From positions 682,001 through 746,000 of the forward strand of contig NC_014666.1 of the NCBI RefSeq assembly GCF_000166135.1: a stretch of 64,000 nt of DNA, read 5' to 3'. Numbering within the stretch: the first letter of the stretch is position 1; each line of letters starts with the position of its first letter. The stretch comes from Pseudofrankia inefficax. GTDB lineage: Bacteria; Actinomycetota; Actinomycetes; Frankiales; Frankiaceae. Under the pieces are notes generated by a model. The model made no database searches. It saw only the letters and a list, made by a program, of their open reading frames with translations, and was not told the origin of the DNA. A program made the position numbers and the translations under genes. Below are positions 55,545 through 63,254 of the stretch, in pieces.

Positions 55545-56152
55545 GGGACGGTTCCGGAGTCGGCCCGGTGGGAGAGGCGTCCGCCGCCTTCGCCGCCGCG
55601 GCGCTGGCGGCGGTCCACGGCGCCTTCGGAGCGGCCGCCGCTTCGGAGTACCTGGGCGAGTCGGTGACCGTCGCGCACCACCAGTTGCGGACGGCCGCCC
55701 GCGCGGTGGCGGCGGGAGCGGCCCCCGCGCTCGTCGCCGCCGCCCTGCTGCACGACGTCGGCCACGTCATCGATCTGGACTCGGCCGACGCCCTGCACCG
55801 TGGCGAGGACATCCGGCACGAGGAGACGGGCGCGGCCTGGCTCGCACGCTGGTTCGGCCCCGAGGTGACCGAACCGGTTCGCCTGCACGTCGAGGCCAAG
55901 CGCTACCTGTGCGCCGTCGATCCCGGCTACTACGACCTCCTGTCGCCGATCTCGAAGAAGACGCTCGCGATGCAGGGGGGACCCCTGAACGGCGCCGAGC
56001 TCGCCGCGTTCCGGGCCGGCCGTTACGCGCAGGACGCGGCGAGCGTCCGCCGGTGGGACGACGCCGGCAAGGACCCCGACGCCGTCGTCCCGCCACTGGC
56101 CGCCTACGACGACCTGCTCGCCAGCCTGGTCCGCGCCCCCGCCAAGGACTAA
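55541..56152 (+). CDS. tmpB: TmpB-like HD-domain mixed-valent diiron oxygenase
   Basis: A 203-aa HD-domain protein, coupled to the TmpA-like gene by a 4-nt ATGA overlap. Putative ligands: His46/47 (VAHHQLRTA), HD pair His71-Asp72 (LLHDVGH), His93 (IRHEETG) and His116 (RLHVEAKRYLC), then an Asp near 173-174. A Tyr37-Leu-Gly-Glu40 motif matches the Tyr-x-x-Glu loop of PhnZ, which distinguishes C-P-cleaving mixed-valent oxygenases from HD phosphohydrolases. HVEAKRYLC and LSPISKKTLAMQGGPL are strongly typical of the PhnZ/TmpB group. It would cleave the hydroxylated phosphonate to glycine betaine and phosphate. Confidence 0.82.
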   Translation: MRDGSGVGPVGEASAAFAAAALAAVHGAFGAAAASEYLGESVTVAHHQLRTAARAVAAGAAPALVAAALLHDVGHVIDLDSADALHRGEDIRHEETGAAWLARWFGPEVTEPVRLHVEAKRYLCAVDPGYYDLLSPISKKTLAMQGGPLNGAELAAFRAGRYAQDAASVRRWDDAGKDPDAVVPPLAAYDDLLASLVRAPAKD

Positions 56153-56181
56153 GCGGATCCCGGCCTCGCCACCCGGGCTCG

Positions 56182-57405
56182 TCAGTCGACGGGGCGGGCG
56201 CAGACCGTCGGGATCCAGCCGGACTCGGGGTCGGCGGACGTGGTCCTGGCTGGCTGGGAGCCGGCGGGGCAGGCCCCTCCGGCGGGCACGAGCGCCACGA
56301 TCTGGGTTGCCAGGTACTGGTCGGTGCACGCGCGCCGCTCCGGTGGGCGGCCCGCGCTGAAGGTGTTCGAGTCGACGCACTCGCCGGCGCCGGGCAGCCA
56401 GCCGCCGGCCTTCGCCACGCAGAGGATCGGGTCGCTCTTGGCGTCGATCCTGATGGCGTAGGTCGCGTCGGGTCCGCACTGGGCCTTCGCGGCGGTCCGC
56501 GCAGTGATCTTGCCGAACCACTCCTTGCCGAGGGTCACCCCGTCGACGGTCCAGTCCTGGTCGGTGCACGGCACCTCGGCCAGATTGTTCGTGTAGGTCG
56601 GGAACACCTGCAGGCAGTCGCCGGCCCGGATCAGACCACCACCGCCGCCCGCGTCGCCGGGATGGGGCGCGGCGAGGTTACGCAGGCAGCCGGTCCGCTT
56701 CAGGATGCTGAAACTGTTGGTCAGCGTGACGATCTCGTCGGTGTCCTGCGGGCACCCGACGTCGGCCACCGAGGACGTTCCGCCGCCGAACGGAGCCGCC
56801 GTCGCCGCGTCCGCCACGTCCAGGGCGGTGATCTTCGCGTAGGCGGACGTGTCGCCACAGCCGACCGGGCCGTACTCGGGCGCCGACTTCAGCTCGCCGT
56901 TGACCGGGTTGCTCGCCAGCACCCGCGGTTGCTGGGTGATCTTCACGCAGCCGCCGACGGTGAACGTCGAGCTCGCGGCGGACGAGGACGGCGAGGAACC
57001 GTGGTGGCCGGAGTGGTCGATGGCCTCGTGGATGCCGAAGCGAACCGCGCCCGCGACGAGCAACGCGCCGAGGCCGCCGAGCACCCGCAGGGCCACCACC
57101 CGGCCGCCCCGGCGCCGGCCCTGCGGCGCGGGCGGGCCGAGCGGCATCGGAGCCTGGCCGGCTGGGCCGCCCGCGGCCTGCCCACCGGGAGCGGCCGGCC
57201 ACGGAGTGGGCCCGGCCAGGCCCGGAGGCCACGCGCCGCCGGTCGGCGGACCGGACGGCAGGGGACCGGGCGGGACCTGCCCCGGCTGGTTCGCGCCGGG
57301 CGGTACGGCGGAGACCGGCGGTCCGGTCGGGGGCGCCCAGTTCGAGGCTGCCGGCGGTCCGTCGTCGGGCCGGGGGCCGGGCGGTGGTGGCGTCTCGTCG
57401 TCCAT
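56182..57405 (-). CDS. Pro-rich single-pass envelope protein with Cys-rich outer domain
   Basis: A 407-aa protein; ATG 57405 is preferred over the GTG-like start 54 nt upstream. The N-terminal ~95 residues are extremely rich in Pro, Gly and Ala (cytosolic), then an Arg cluster (QGRRRGGRVVALRVLGGLGA) and one membrane helix. The outer ~280 residues carry about 12 cysteines in several similar units (VGGCVKITQQPRVLASNPVN, AGDCLQVFPTYTNNLAEVPC, GECVDSNTFSAGRPPERRAC), which resemble the septum-formation/DUF4190-related repeats of actinobacterial LppU-like proteins, implying disulfides. Function unknown. It is convergent with TmpB (stop-to-stop 29 bp) and divergent from the GH53 gene. Confidence 0.75.
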   Translation of the reverse strand: MDDETPPPPGPRPDDGPPAASNWAPPTGPPVSAVPPGANQPGQVPPGPLPSGPPTGGAWPPGLAGPTPWPAAPGGQAAGGPAGQAPMPLGPPAPQGRRRGGRVVALRVLGGLGALLVAGAVRFGIHEAIDHSGHHGSSPSSSAASSTFTVGGCVKITQQPRVLASNPVNGELKSAPEYGPVGCGDTSAYAKITALDVADAATAAPFGGGTSSVADVGCPQDTDEIVTLTNSFSILKRTGCLRNLAAPHPGDAGGGGGLIRAGDCLQVFPTYTNNLAEVPCTDQDWTVDGVTLGKEWFGKITARTAAKAQCGPDATYAIRIDAKSDPILCVAKAGGWLPGAGECVDSNTFSAGRPPERRACTDQYLATQIVALVPAGGACPAGSQPARTTSADPESGWIPTVCARPVD

Positions 57406-57520
57406 GGCTGCCTCGCGGGGTCGGACCTGCGGAATGCCCCGTGGGACGACCGTCCCCATCCCGATTACTGCTGGTTCGCGCCTAATCGGCGTGTTTGCCC
57501 GGCCATGAAGGTAGACCTGG

Positions 57521-57577
57521 GTCCCGGCCTGGATAGACCGGGGGTCACCTGTGGATTACGTCCCGACCTGGATAGAT
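57521..57577. promoter_or_regulatory. 18-nt direct repeat in the GH53 / Pro-rich promoter region
   Basis: GTCCCGGCCTGGATAGAC (57521-57538) recurs as GTCCCGACCTGGATAGAT (57560-57577), differing at two positions and spaced 39 bp start to start (roughly four helical turns). It lies in the 336-bp region between divergent genes, ~165 bp before the GH53 start. The repeat looks like a pair of regulator-binding sites; the regulator is unknown. Confidence 0.5.
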
Positions 57578-57741
57578 CTCTCAGAGTGGTCGAATCGCGA
57601 CAGGTGGTATGGGTCGCCGTCGTGGGCATGACGAGTGAGCGGCTGCCTGACCTGGGCGGATCGGTCCGGCGCCGGGGACGTCCCGCCGGTCAACGCCCCG
57701 GCCCCCGCGGCCCCCGTCGTGAGGGAAGGAAGGAGCCGTCG

Positions 57742-58809
57742 ATGAGCGCGGGTACCCCGGCGCCGCCCATCCGGGGCGCGGACATCTCGACCGCGCTGCT
57801 GGCGGAGGCCGCCGGCCACCGGCTCTCGGCCGACGGGGACTCCGCTCCGATCGAGCGGATCCTGGCGGGCCGGGGCGCGACCCACGTCCGGCTTCGGCTG
57901 TGGGTGGAAGGCCCGGCCGGCTACGGCGACGAGGCCTCGGCGCTGACGCTCGCCCGGCGGGCCTGGGACGCGGGCCTGCGGATCTACCTGGACTTCCACT
58001 ACTCGGACCGGTGGGCCGACCCGAGGCACCAGGAGATCCCGCCCTCCTGGCGCGGCGACGGCCTCGCGGCGCTCGCCCGCCGGGTCCACGGCTACACCCG
58101 TCAGGTCGTCGCGGACTTCGCCCGCCAGGGCACGCCCGCGGACCTGGTCCAGACGGGCAACGAGATCTCGGCCGGAATGCTCTGGCCGCTCGGCCGGCTC
58201 GGCCCCGACCGGGCCGACGGCGGCTGGCCCGGTCTGCTCGGCCTGCTGAGCGCCGCCATCGCCGGAGCCCGTGACGGCAGCCCGCCGGGCCATCGGCTGG
58301 CGGTCGTGCTGCACACCGACCGCATCGGCGACCCGACCGGCAGCAGGGCCTTCTTCGACCGGGTGCGAGCGGCGGGCCTCCCGTTCGACGTGATCGGGCT
58401 GTCCTACTACCCGTTCTGGCACGGGCCGCTGGCACTGCTGCGCTCGACGATGACCGACCTCGCCGGGCGGTACGGCACCGACGTCCTCGTCGCCGAGACC
58501 GGCTACCCGTGGACGATGGCCGGCGGCGACCCCGTCCTGGGCGTCGCCGACGCCGCCAGGCTCCCCGAGGCCGGCCTGTTCCCGCCCACGCCATGCGGGC
58601 AGCGTGCCTACTACCGGGCGCTTCGCGACGTCATCGGTCAGGTGCCGGACGGCCGTGGCCTGGGCGTCGTCGTCTGGGAACCCGGCTGGCTGGCCGGCGT
58701 CGGCTGGGAGCCCGGCGCGAGCGCCCCCTTCACCAACCTCACCCTCTTCGACCGGTCCGGCCGCCTGCTCCCCGCGGCGACCGCGGCCTTCGCTCCGGCG
58801 ACCCGCTAG
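57742..58809 (+). CDS. GH53-family arabinogalactan endo-beta-1,4-galactanase-like protein
   Basis: A 355-aa GH53 protein; ATG 57742 follows GGAAGGAG. The substrate-binding N-terminus is RGADISTALLAEAAGHRLSA (the family's GxDxS), then THVRLRLWVEGP, YLDFHYSDRWADPRHQEIPP. The acid/base Glu is in LVQTGNEISAGMLWPLG and the nucleophile Glu in VLVAETGYPWT. There is no signal peptide or membrane helix, although GH53 enzymes are normally secreted, so it may act on imported oligosaccharides or be exported otherwise. Monocistronic, with the direct repeat at 57521 upstream. Confidence 0.9.
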   Translation: MSAGTPAPPIRGADISTALLAEAAGHRLSADGDSAPIERILAGRGATHVRLRLWVEGPAGYGDEASALTLARRAWDAGLRIYLDFHYSDRWADPRHQEIPPSWRGDGLAALARRVHGYTRQVVADFARQGTPADLVQTGNEISAGMLWPLGRLGPDRADGGWPGLLGLLSAAIAGARDGSPPGHRLAVVLHTDRIGDPTGSRAFFDRVRAAGLPFDVIGLSYYPFWHGPLALLRSTMTDLAGRYGTDVLVAETGYPWTMAGGDPVLGVADAARLPEAGLFPPTPCGQRAYYRALRDVIGQVPDGRGLGVVVWEPGWLAGVGWEPGASAPFTNLTLFDRSGRLLPAATAAFAPATR

Positions 58810-58921
58810 CCGCCTGAATCGCCGGACCGTCCCGAAGACGCGGCAAACCCCGGGCTGTCGCGCCTTCGACCGTGCTGGCCGGTTGACGGGCGTGACGACC
58901 CGGGGGTGCTGATGCGGTGGA

Positions 58922-60367
58922 TCAGGCCGCGCGGGCGGCGAAGGCCTCCTGGACCTGGCGCTGGAGCGGCTCGACGTCCGGCTGGGCCGGGACGGCGGGG
59001 GTCATCGCCGGGCGGCCTGGGGATACGTACGTCCAGCCGGCCGCGCGCCAGCGGGCCGAGTCGAGCGTGTGCCGGGCGTCGATGATCGTGTGCGCGGCGG
59101 CGAGCGTGGCGAGCTCGGCCGGGTCGAGCTCGCCGAACTCGGCCCACTCGGTGAGCAGGACCGTCGCCTTCGCCCCGCTGACGGCCTCGGCGGCCGACGT
59201 CGCGTAGGTCAGCTCCGGCCGGGCCCGGCGGGCGTTGTCGAGCGCCATCGGGTCGTAGACCGTGACGGTCGCGCCGGCGCCGTCGAGCAGCGCGGCGACC
59301 GCGAGCGCCGGCGAGTCCCGGACGTCGTCGGAGTTCGGCTTGAACGACGCCCCGAGCACCGCGACCGGCTGCCCGGCCAGCGAGCCGCCGACGGCGGTCC
59401 GCGCGAGCTGGACGATCCGGTCCCGGCGGCGCAGGTTGATCTCGTCCACCTCGGACAGGAACGTCAGGCTGTGCCCGACGCCCAGCTCGTCGGCCCGGGC
59501 GCGGAACGCCCTGATGTCCTTCGGCAGGCAGCCGCCGCCGAAGCCGACCCCGGGCCGCAGGAACTTCCCGCCGATCCGCTCGTCGAGCGAGAGCGCCTGG
59601 GCCAGCGTCGTCACGTCGGCGTCGACGGCCTCGCAGACCTCGGCCATCGCGTTGATATAGGAGATCTTGGTGGCGAGGAAGGAGTTCGCGGCGACCTTGA
59701 CCAGCTCGGCCGTGGCGAAGTCGGCCACGATCACCGGGGTCTCGTACTGGTTGGTGATGGGGGCGTAGACGGACCGCAGAATCGTCTCGGCCGGGGTGGA
59801 CGCGACGCCGAAGACGAGCCGGTCGGGCCGCAGCGTGTCCTCGACGGCGAAGCCCTCGCGCAGGAACTCCGGGTTCCAGGCCAGCTCGACGCCCGGCGCC
59901 TCGACGGCCAGCCGGTCGGCCAACGCCGCCGCGGTGCCGACCGGGACCGTGGACTTGCCGACCACCAACGAGCCGCGGCGCAGGTGCGGCGCGAGCGCGG
60001 TCACGGCCGCGTGCAGGTACGAGAGGTCGGCGTTCTGCCGCCCGGGCAGCTGTGGGGTGCCCACGCACAGGAAGTGGACGTCACCGAAGCGGGCCACCTC
60101 CTCGAACGACGAGGTGAACCGCAGCCGGCCGGCCGCGAGGTTCGCCTGGAGCAGCTCGTCCAGCCCGGGCTCGAAGAACGGGACCTCGCCGGCCGCGAGC
60201 CGCTCGATCTTCGTGGTGTCGACGTCGACGGCGAGCACGTCGAAGCCCAGCTGCGCCATGCAGACGGCGTGGGTCGCCCCGAGATAGCCGGTGCCGATGA
60301 CGGTCAGCCGCGGCCGTCCGGCCGTCGCGTTGGTGCCCGACCCGACCTGCTTGGTGCTCGTCCTCAC
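58922..60367 (-). CDS. ugd: UDP-glucose 6-dehydrogenase
   Basis: A 481-aa UDP-glucose/GDP-mannose dehydrogenase. GTG 60367 has GGGGGA upstream and overlaps the galE stop by 4 nt (GTGA). NAD motif VIGTGYLGATHAVCMAQLGF; Thr/Lys in FLCVGTPQLPGRQNADLSYL; dimer-domain Lys in FATAELVKVAANSFLATKIS; catalytic Cys in GVGFGGGCLPKDIRAFR (Cys about residue 288). The C-terminal domain is PVAVLGASFKPNSDDVRDSP. The product, UDP-glucuronate, is the substrate of the UDP-glucuronate decarboxylase encoded first in this operon. The frame is open far upstream but that is galE in antisense-free overlap, not part of this gene. Confidence 0.95.
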   Translation of the reverse strand: MRTSTKQVGSGTNATAGRPRLTVIGTGYLGATHAVCMAQLGFDVLAVDVDTTKIERLAAGEVPFFEPGLDELLQANLAAGRLRFTSSFEEVARFGDVHFLCVGTPQLPGRQNADLSYLHAAVTALAPHLRRGSLVVGKSTVPVGTAAALADRLAVEAPGVELAWNPEFLREGFAVEDTLRPDRLVFGVASTPAETILRSVYAPITNQYETPVIVADFATAELVKVAANSFLATKISYINAMAEVCEAVDADVTTLAQALSLDERIGGKFLRPGVGFGGGCLPKDIRAFRARADELGVGHSLTFLSEVDEINLRRRDRIVQLARTAVGGSLAGQPVAVLGASFKPNSDDVRDSPALAVAALLDGAGATVTVYDPMALDNARRARPELTYATSAAEAVSGAKATVLLTEWAEFGELDPAELATLAAAHTIIDARHTLDSARWRAAGWTYVSPGRPAMTPAVPAQPDVEPLQRQVQEAFAARAA

Positions 60368-61479
60368 CTGGATCCCCCGATTCCGTTGGTGGCGTGCTGG
60401 CTGGTGCTGGTGCTGGTGCTGGTGCTGGTGCTGATGTGAGTGCGGTCGTCGAACGGCCCAGGTTCGTAGCCGTTCGGGTTGAGGCGCTGGAACTCCCAGG
60501 CGTCGCGGCACATGGCGGCGACGTCGCGCGAGGCGGTCCAGCCGAGCAGCCCGGCCGCGAGCGCCGGGTCGGCGACCAGCTCGGCCACGTCGCCGGCCCG
60601 GCGGGCGGCCACCCGGCTCGGCAGCGCGCGCCCGCAGGCGGCCGAGAACGCGTCGAGCAGCGCGCGCACCGACGTGCCCCGGCCGGTGCCCAGGTTGATC
60701 ACTCGATGGCCGGCGGCGTCGTCGAGCGCGGCGAGCGCCAGCCGGTGGCCCTCGGCCAGGTCCACGACGTGCAGGTAGTCGCGGACGCCGGTGCCGTCGG
60801 GCGTCGGGTAGTCGTCTCCGAAGATCGACAGCTCGGACCGGCGGCCGACCGCGACCTGGGCGATATACGGCAGCACGTTGTTCGGGATGCCGCGCGGGTC
60901 CTCGCCCAGCAGGCCCGACGGGTGGGCGCCGGCCGGGTTGAAGTACCGCAGCGAGGTCACGTGCCAGTCCGAATGGCGCCGGCAGACGTCGGCGAGGATC
61001 TGCTCGCACATCCACTTGGTGCGCGCGTACGGGTTGGTCGGCCGGGCCGGCGCGTCCTCGCGGATCGGCACGGTCGTGGCGTCCCCGTAGATCGAGCAGC
61101 TGGACGAGAAGACCAGCCGGTTGACGCCCCGGTCGAGCATCGCGGCGACCAGGCTGAGCGTCGCGCCGACGTTGGTGTCGTAGTAGTCGAACGGGAACTC
61201 GACCGACTCGCCGACGGCCTTCTTCGCGGCGAAGTGGATCACCGCGTCGACCGGCCGGCGGCCCAGCAACTCGGTGAGGCCGGCCCGGTCCCGCAGGTCC
61301 AGCTCGACGAACTCGAAGGCCCCGGTTCCCTCGGCCAGCTTGTGGATCCGCTCGACGGCGCCGGGCGAGCTGTTCGCGAAGTTGTCGACGCCCAGGACGT
61401 CGTAGCCCGCGGCCACCAGGTCGACCGTCGTGTGCGAGCCGATGAAGCCGGCGGCTCCTGTCACTAGGACCGTGCTCAT
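60364..61479 (-). CDS. galE: UDP-glucose 4-epimerase
   Basis: A 371-aa extended SDR. ATG 61479 overlaps the GT2 stop (ATGA). NAD motif TGAAGFIGSHTTVDLVAAGY; DNFANSSP; AVIHFAAKKAVGESV; catalytic Ser/Tyr/Lys in FSSSCSIYGD and NPYARTKWMCEQI; RYFNPAGAHPSGLLGEDPRG is GalE-specific. It interconverts UDP-glucose and UDP-galactose. The usual C-terminus (about EFQRLNPNGY) is followed by an odd ~30-residue tail encoded by the hexanucleotide repeat (a Ser-Thr run) and ending QHATNGIGGSR, which looks like a frame extension into the next gene's leader rather than an original domain. Confidence 0.95.
   Translation of the reverse strand: MSTVLVTGAAGFIGSHTTVDLVAAGYDVLGVDNFANSSPGAVERIHKLAEGTGAFEFVELDLRDRAGLTELLGRRPVDAVIHFAAKKAVGESVEFPFDYYDTNVGATLSLVAAMLDRGVNRLVFSSSCSIYGDATTVPIREDAPARPTNPYARTKWMCEQILADVCRRHSDWHVTSLRYFNPAGAHPSGLLGEDPRGIPNNVLPYIAQVAVGRRSELSIFGDDYPTPDGTGVRDYLHVVDLAEGHRLALAALDDAAGHRVINLGTGRGTSVRALLDAFSAACGRALPSRVAARRAGDVAELVADPALAAGLLGWTASRDVAAMCRDAWEFQRLNPNGYEPGPFDDRTHISTSTSTSTSTSQHATNGIGGSR
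60401..60433. repeat. Hexanucleotide tandem repeat (CTGGTG)x5.5
   Basis: A perfect 33-nt tandem of CTGGTG. On the minus strand it reads in frame within galE and encodes alternating Ser-Thr residues near the C-terminus. The unit length keeps frame upon slippage, so copy-number change would alter only tail length. It ends ~30 bp from the galE/ugd junction. Confidence 0.9.
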
Positions 61480-63254
61480 CGGGAAACCCCTTCCAGCAGG
61501 TCGAGTGGGTTCGTCTGGGTGGCGTCGAAGGCCAGCCAGGTGCTCGTCGCCGCGGCGGCGCACAGCGCGGCCAGAACGGCGACGACCAGCAGCGGGACCG
61601 CGATCGTCCCCGTCAGCGCGCCCGCGCCGGCCCCGGTGGCCCGACGGGTCTCCACCGCGTGCATGGCGGCCACCGCGCCGATCACCGCCAGGTAGGCGAG
61701 GCCACCAAGCAGGCTGAGGACGACGTAGCCGAGCGCGTGATGCACCCGCGAGCCGTACAGCGCGGCGCCGAAGGCGACCAGGCAGACCGCGATGTACGGA
61801 GCGAGCAGCCTGGTCGGCAGCTTCTCGACGCCACGGTCACCCTTGGGCGTCACCTTGAAGGTCACCGCCTTGGGCCGCACCTTCTGCAGCAGCCCGGCGA
61901 CGCAGCCCCAGCCGACGTACGGCCAGCGCACCATCGCGAACAGCCAGCTCTCCCAGCCGGTGAGCTTCGCCCGCGCCGGCCGGAACAGCCGCCGGCGGCG
62001 CAGGTAGCCGTTCAGCCCGAGCATCACCGCCGACGCGAGCAGCCACAGCGCCAGGAAGTGCAGGTAGCTGACGTTCACCCACCGCAGCCCGGTCAGGCAG
62101 GCGACCGGCGCCAGGAAGAGGCCCGCGGCCGTCGTCACCGCCAGGAGCGGGTAGTAGCTCAGCGAGAACAGGAACCTGGCCTGCAGGAGCCTCGGCAGCT
62201 GGCGGGCGTGCCGCCAGAAGGTGTCCATGAACAGCACCATCAGGCTGCGCGACCACTGGAACTCCTGGGTGAGCGCGGCGGCGAACGTCGCCGGGCCGTC
62301 CCCGTGCGCCTCGGCGTCCAGGGCGAAGGCGCCCTCCCAGCCGGCCGCGTTCAGCAGGTAGCTGGTCGAGAAGTCCTCGGCCAGCTCCGGGCCGATGCCG
62401 CCGATCTCGCGCAGCGCCGCGGTCCGCACCGCGTAGTGCGAGCCGAAGCAGACCGGCGCGAGCCAGCCGTTCGACCCGACCTGGACCGGGCCGTGCAGGT
62501 TGGCCTCCCGGTAGAGCCGGCCACGGGCCGCCCACGAGTCGGCGGCGTTCGCGTCGCACACGCTCGGTGCGGCGACGTAGCCGATCTTCGGGTCGGCGAA
62601 CGGACGGACCATGTGGGCCAGGTAGTCCGGCGCCGGGACGTGGTCGGCGTCGAGCTGGGCGACCACGTCGTAGCGGTCGTAGCCCCAGTGGTCGTAGAAG
62701 AAGGCGAGGTTGCCTTCCTTGCATTTCGTCCGGCGGGGCCAGGTGTCGCGGTGGTAGTCGGCGGCCCCGCGCCGGGTGGAGACCCGGACGCCGTGCTGGC
62801 CGCACCAGTCGTAGGTCGTGGCGTCCGGGTCCTCGTCGCAGAGCCACACGTCGTACGGGTGTGGATAGTCCTGGGCGAGCATGCCGGCGAGCGTCGTGCG
62901 CACGACCTCCCAGGGCTCCGACGGCGCCTTCGTCACCACGAACGCGACCCGCTGCCCCCGCAGCGCCAGCCTCGGGTTGACCCGGCGCAGCCGCAGCGAC
63001 GTCAGCACGAAGTAGACGGGCAGGTAGCACAGGTAGCCGAGCAGCGCCGTGTTCAGGACGAAGCCCGGCACCGTGACCAGGTGCGCCGGGTCGAACCACC
63101 AGCCCCAGAACAGCCCCAGCGCGGCGAGCCAGGCGAGGACGAACAGGCCCCGCACGGCCCGGTCGGTGCGGCCGAACATCGGCACGAACGTCGCGTCGTT
63201 CCGCTGTTCGCGCCCGCCCCCGAGCTGACCCAGCGGACCGGCCCGGTGCCGCAT
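61476..63254 (-). CDS. GT2-family processive glycosyltransferase (cellulose/hyaluronan-synthase-like)
   Basis: A 592-aa membrane glycosyltransferase; ATG 63254 overlaps the stop of the first gene (TGATG). Two helices at the N-terminus (VRGLFVLAWLAALGLFWGWW, GFVLNTALLGYLCYLPVYFV) precede the GT-A domain (VAFVVTKAPSEPWEVVRTTL, YDVWLCDEDPDA, VVAQLDADHVPAPDYLAHM) with DxD in LDADH, GSNGWLAP acceptor region and ELAEDFSTSYLL with the catalytic Asp. The QxxRW position reads QEFQWSRSL. Six or so C-terminal helices follow. It likely polymerises or exports a polysaccharide from UDP-sugars made by the neighbouring genes. The sugar cannot be read. Confidence 0.9.
   Translation of the reverse strand: MRHRAGPLGQLGGGREQRNDATFVPMFGRTDRAVRGLFVLAWLAALGLFWGWWFDPAHLVTVPGFVLNTALLGYLCYLPVYFVLTSLRLRRVNPRLALRGQRVAFVVTKAPSEPWEVVRTTLAGMLAQDYPHPYDVWLCDEDPDATTYDWCGQHGVRVSTRRGAADYHRDTWPRRTKCKEGNLAFFYDHWGYDRYDVVAQLDADHVPAPDYLAHMVRPFADPKIGYVAAPSVCDANAADSWAARGRLYREANLHGPVQVGSNGWLAPVCFGSHYAVRTAALREIGGIGPELAEDFSTSYLLNAAGWEGAFALDAEAHGDGPATFAAALTQEFQWSRSLMVLFMDTFWRHARQLPRLLQARFLFSLSYYPLLAVTTAAGLFLAPVACLTGLRWVNVSYLHFLALWLLASAVMLGLNGYLRRRRLFRPARAKLTGWESWLFAMVRWPYVGWGCVAGLLQKVRPKAVTFKVTPKGDRGVEKLPTRLLAPYIAVCLVAFGAALYGSRVHHALGYVVLSLLGGLAYLAVIGAVAAMHAVETRRATGAGAGALTGTIAVPLLVVAVLAALCAAAATSTWLAFDATQTNPLDLLEGVSR

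Noticed and set aside
60401-60433. Tandem repeat considered as a CRISPR or minisatellite array
   Set aside because: Only a 6-nt unit without spacers, inside the galE reading frame. No CRISPR-like array was found anywhere in the window.
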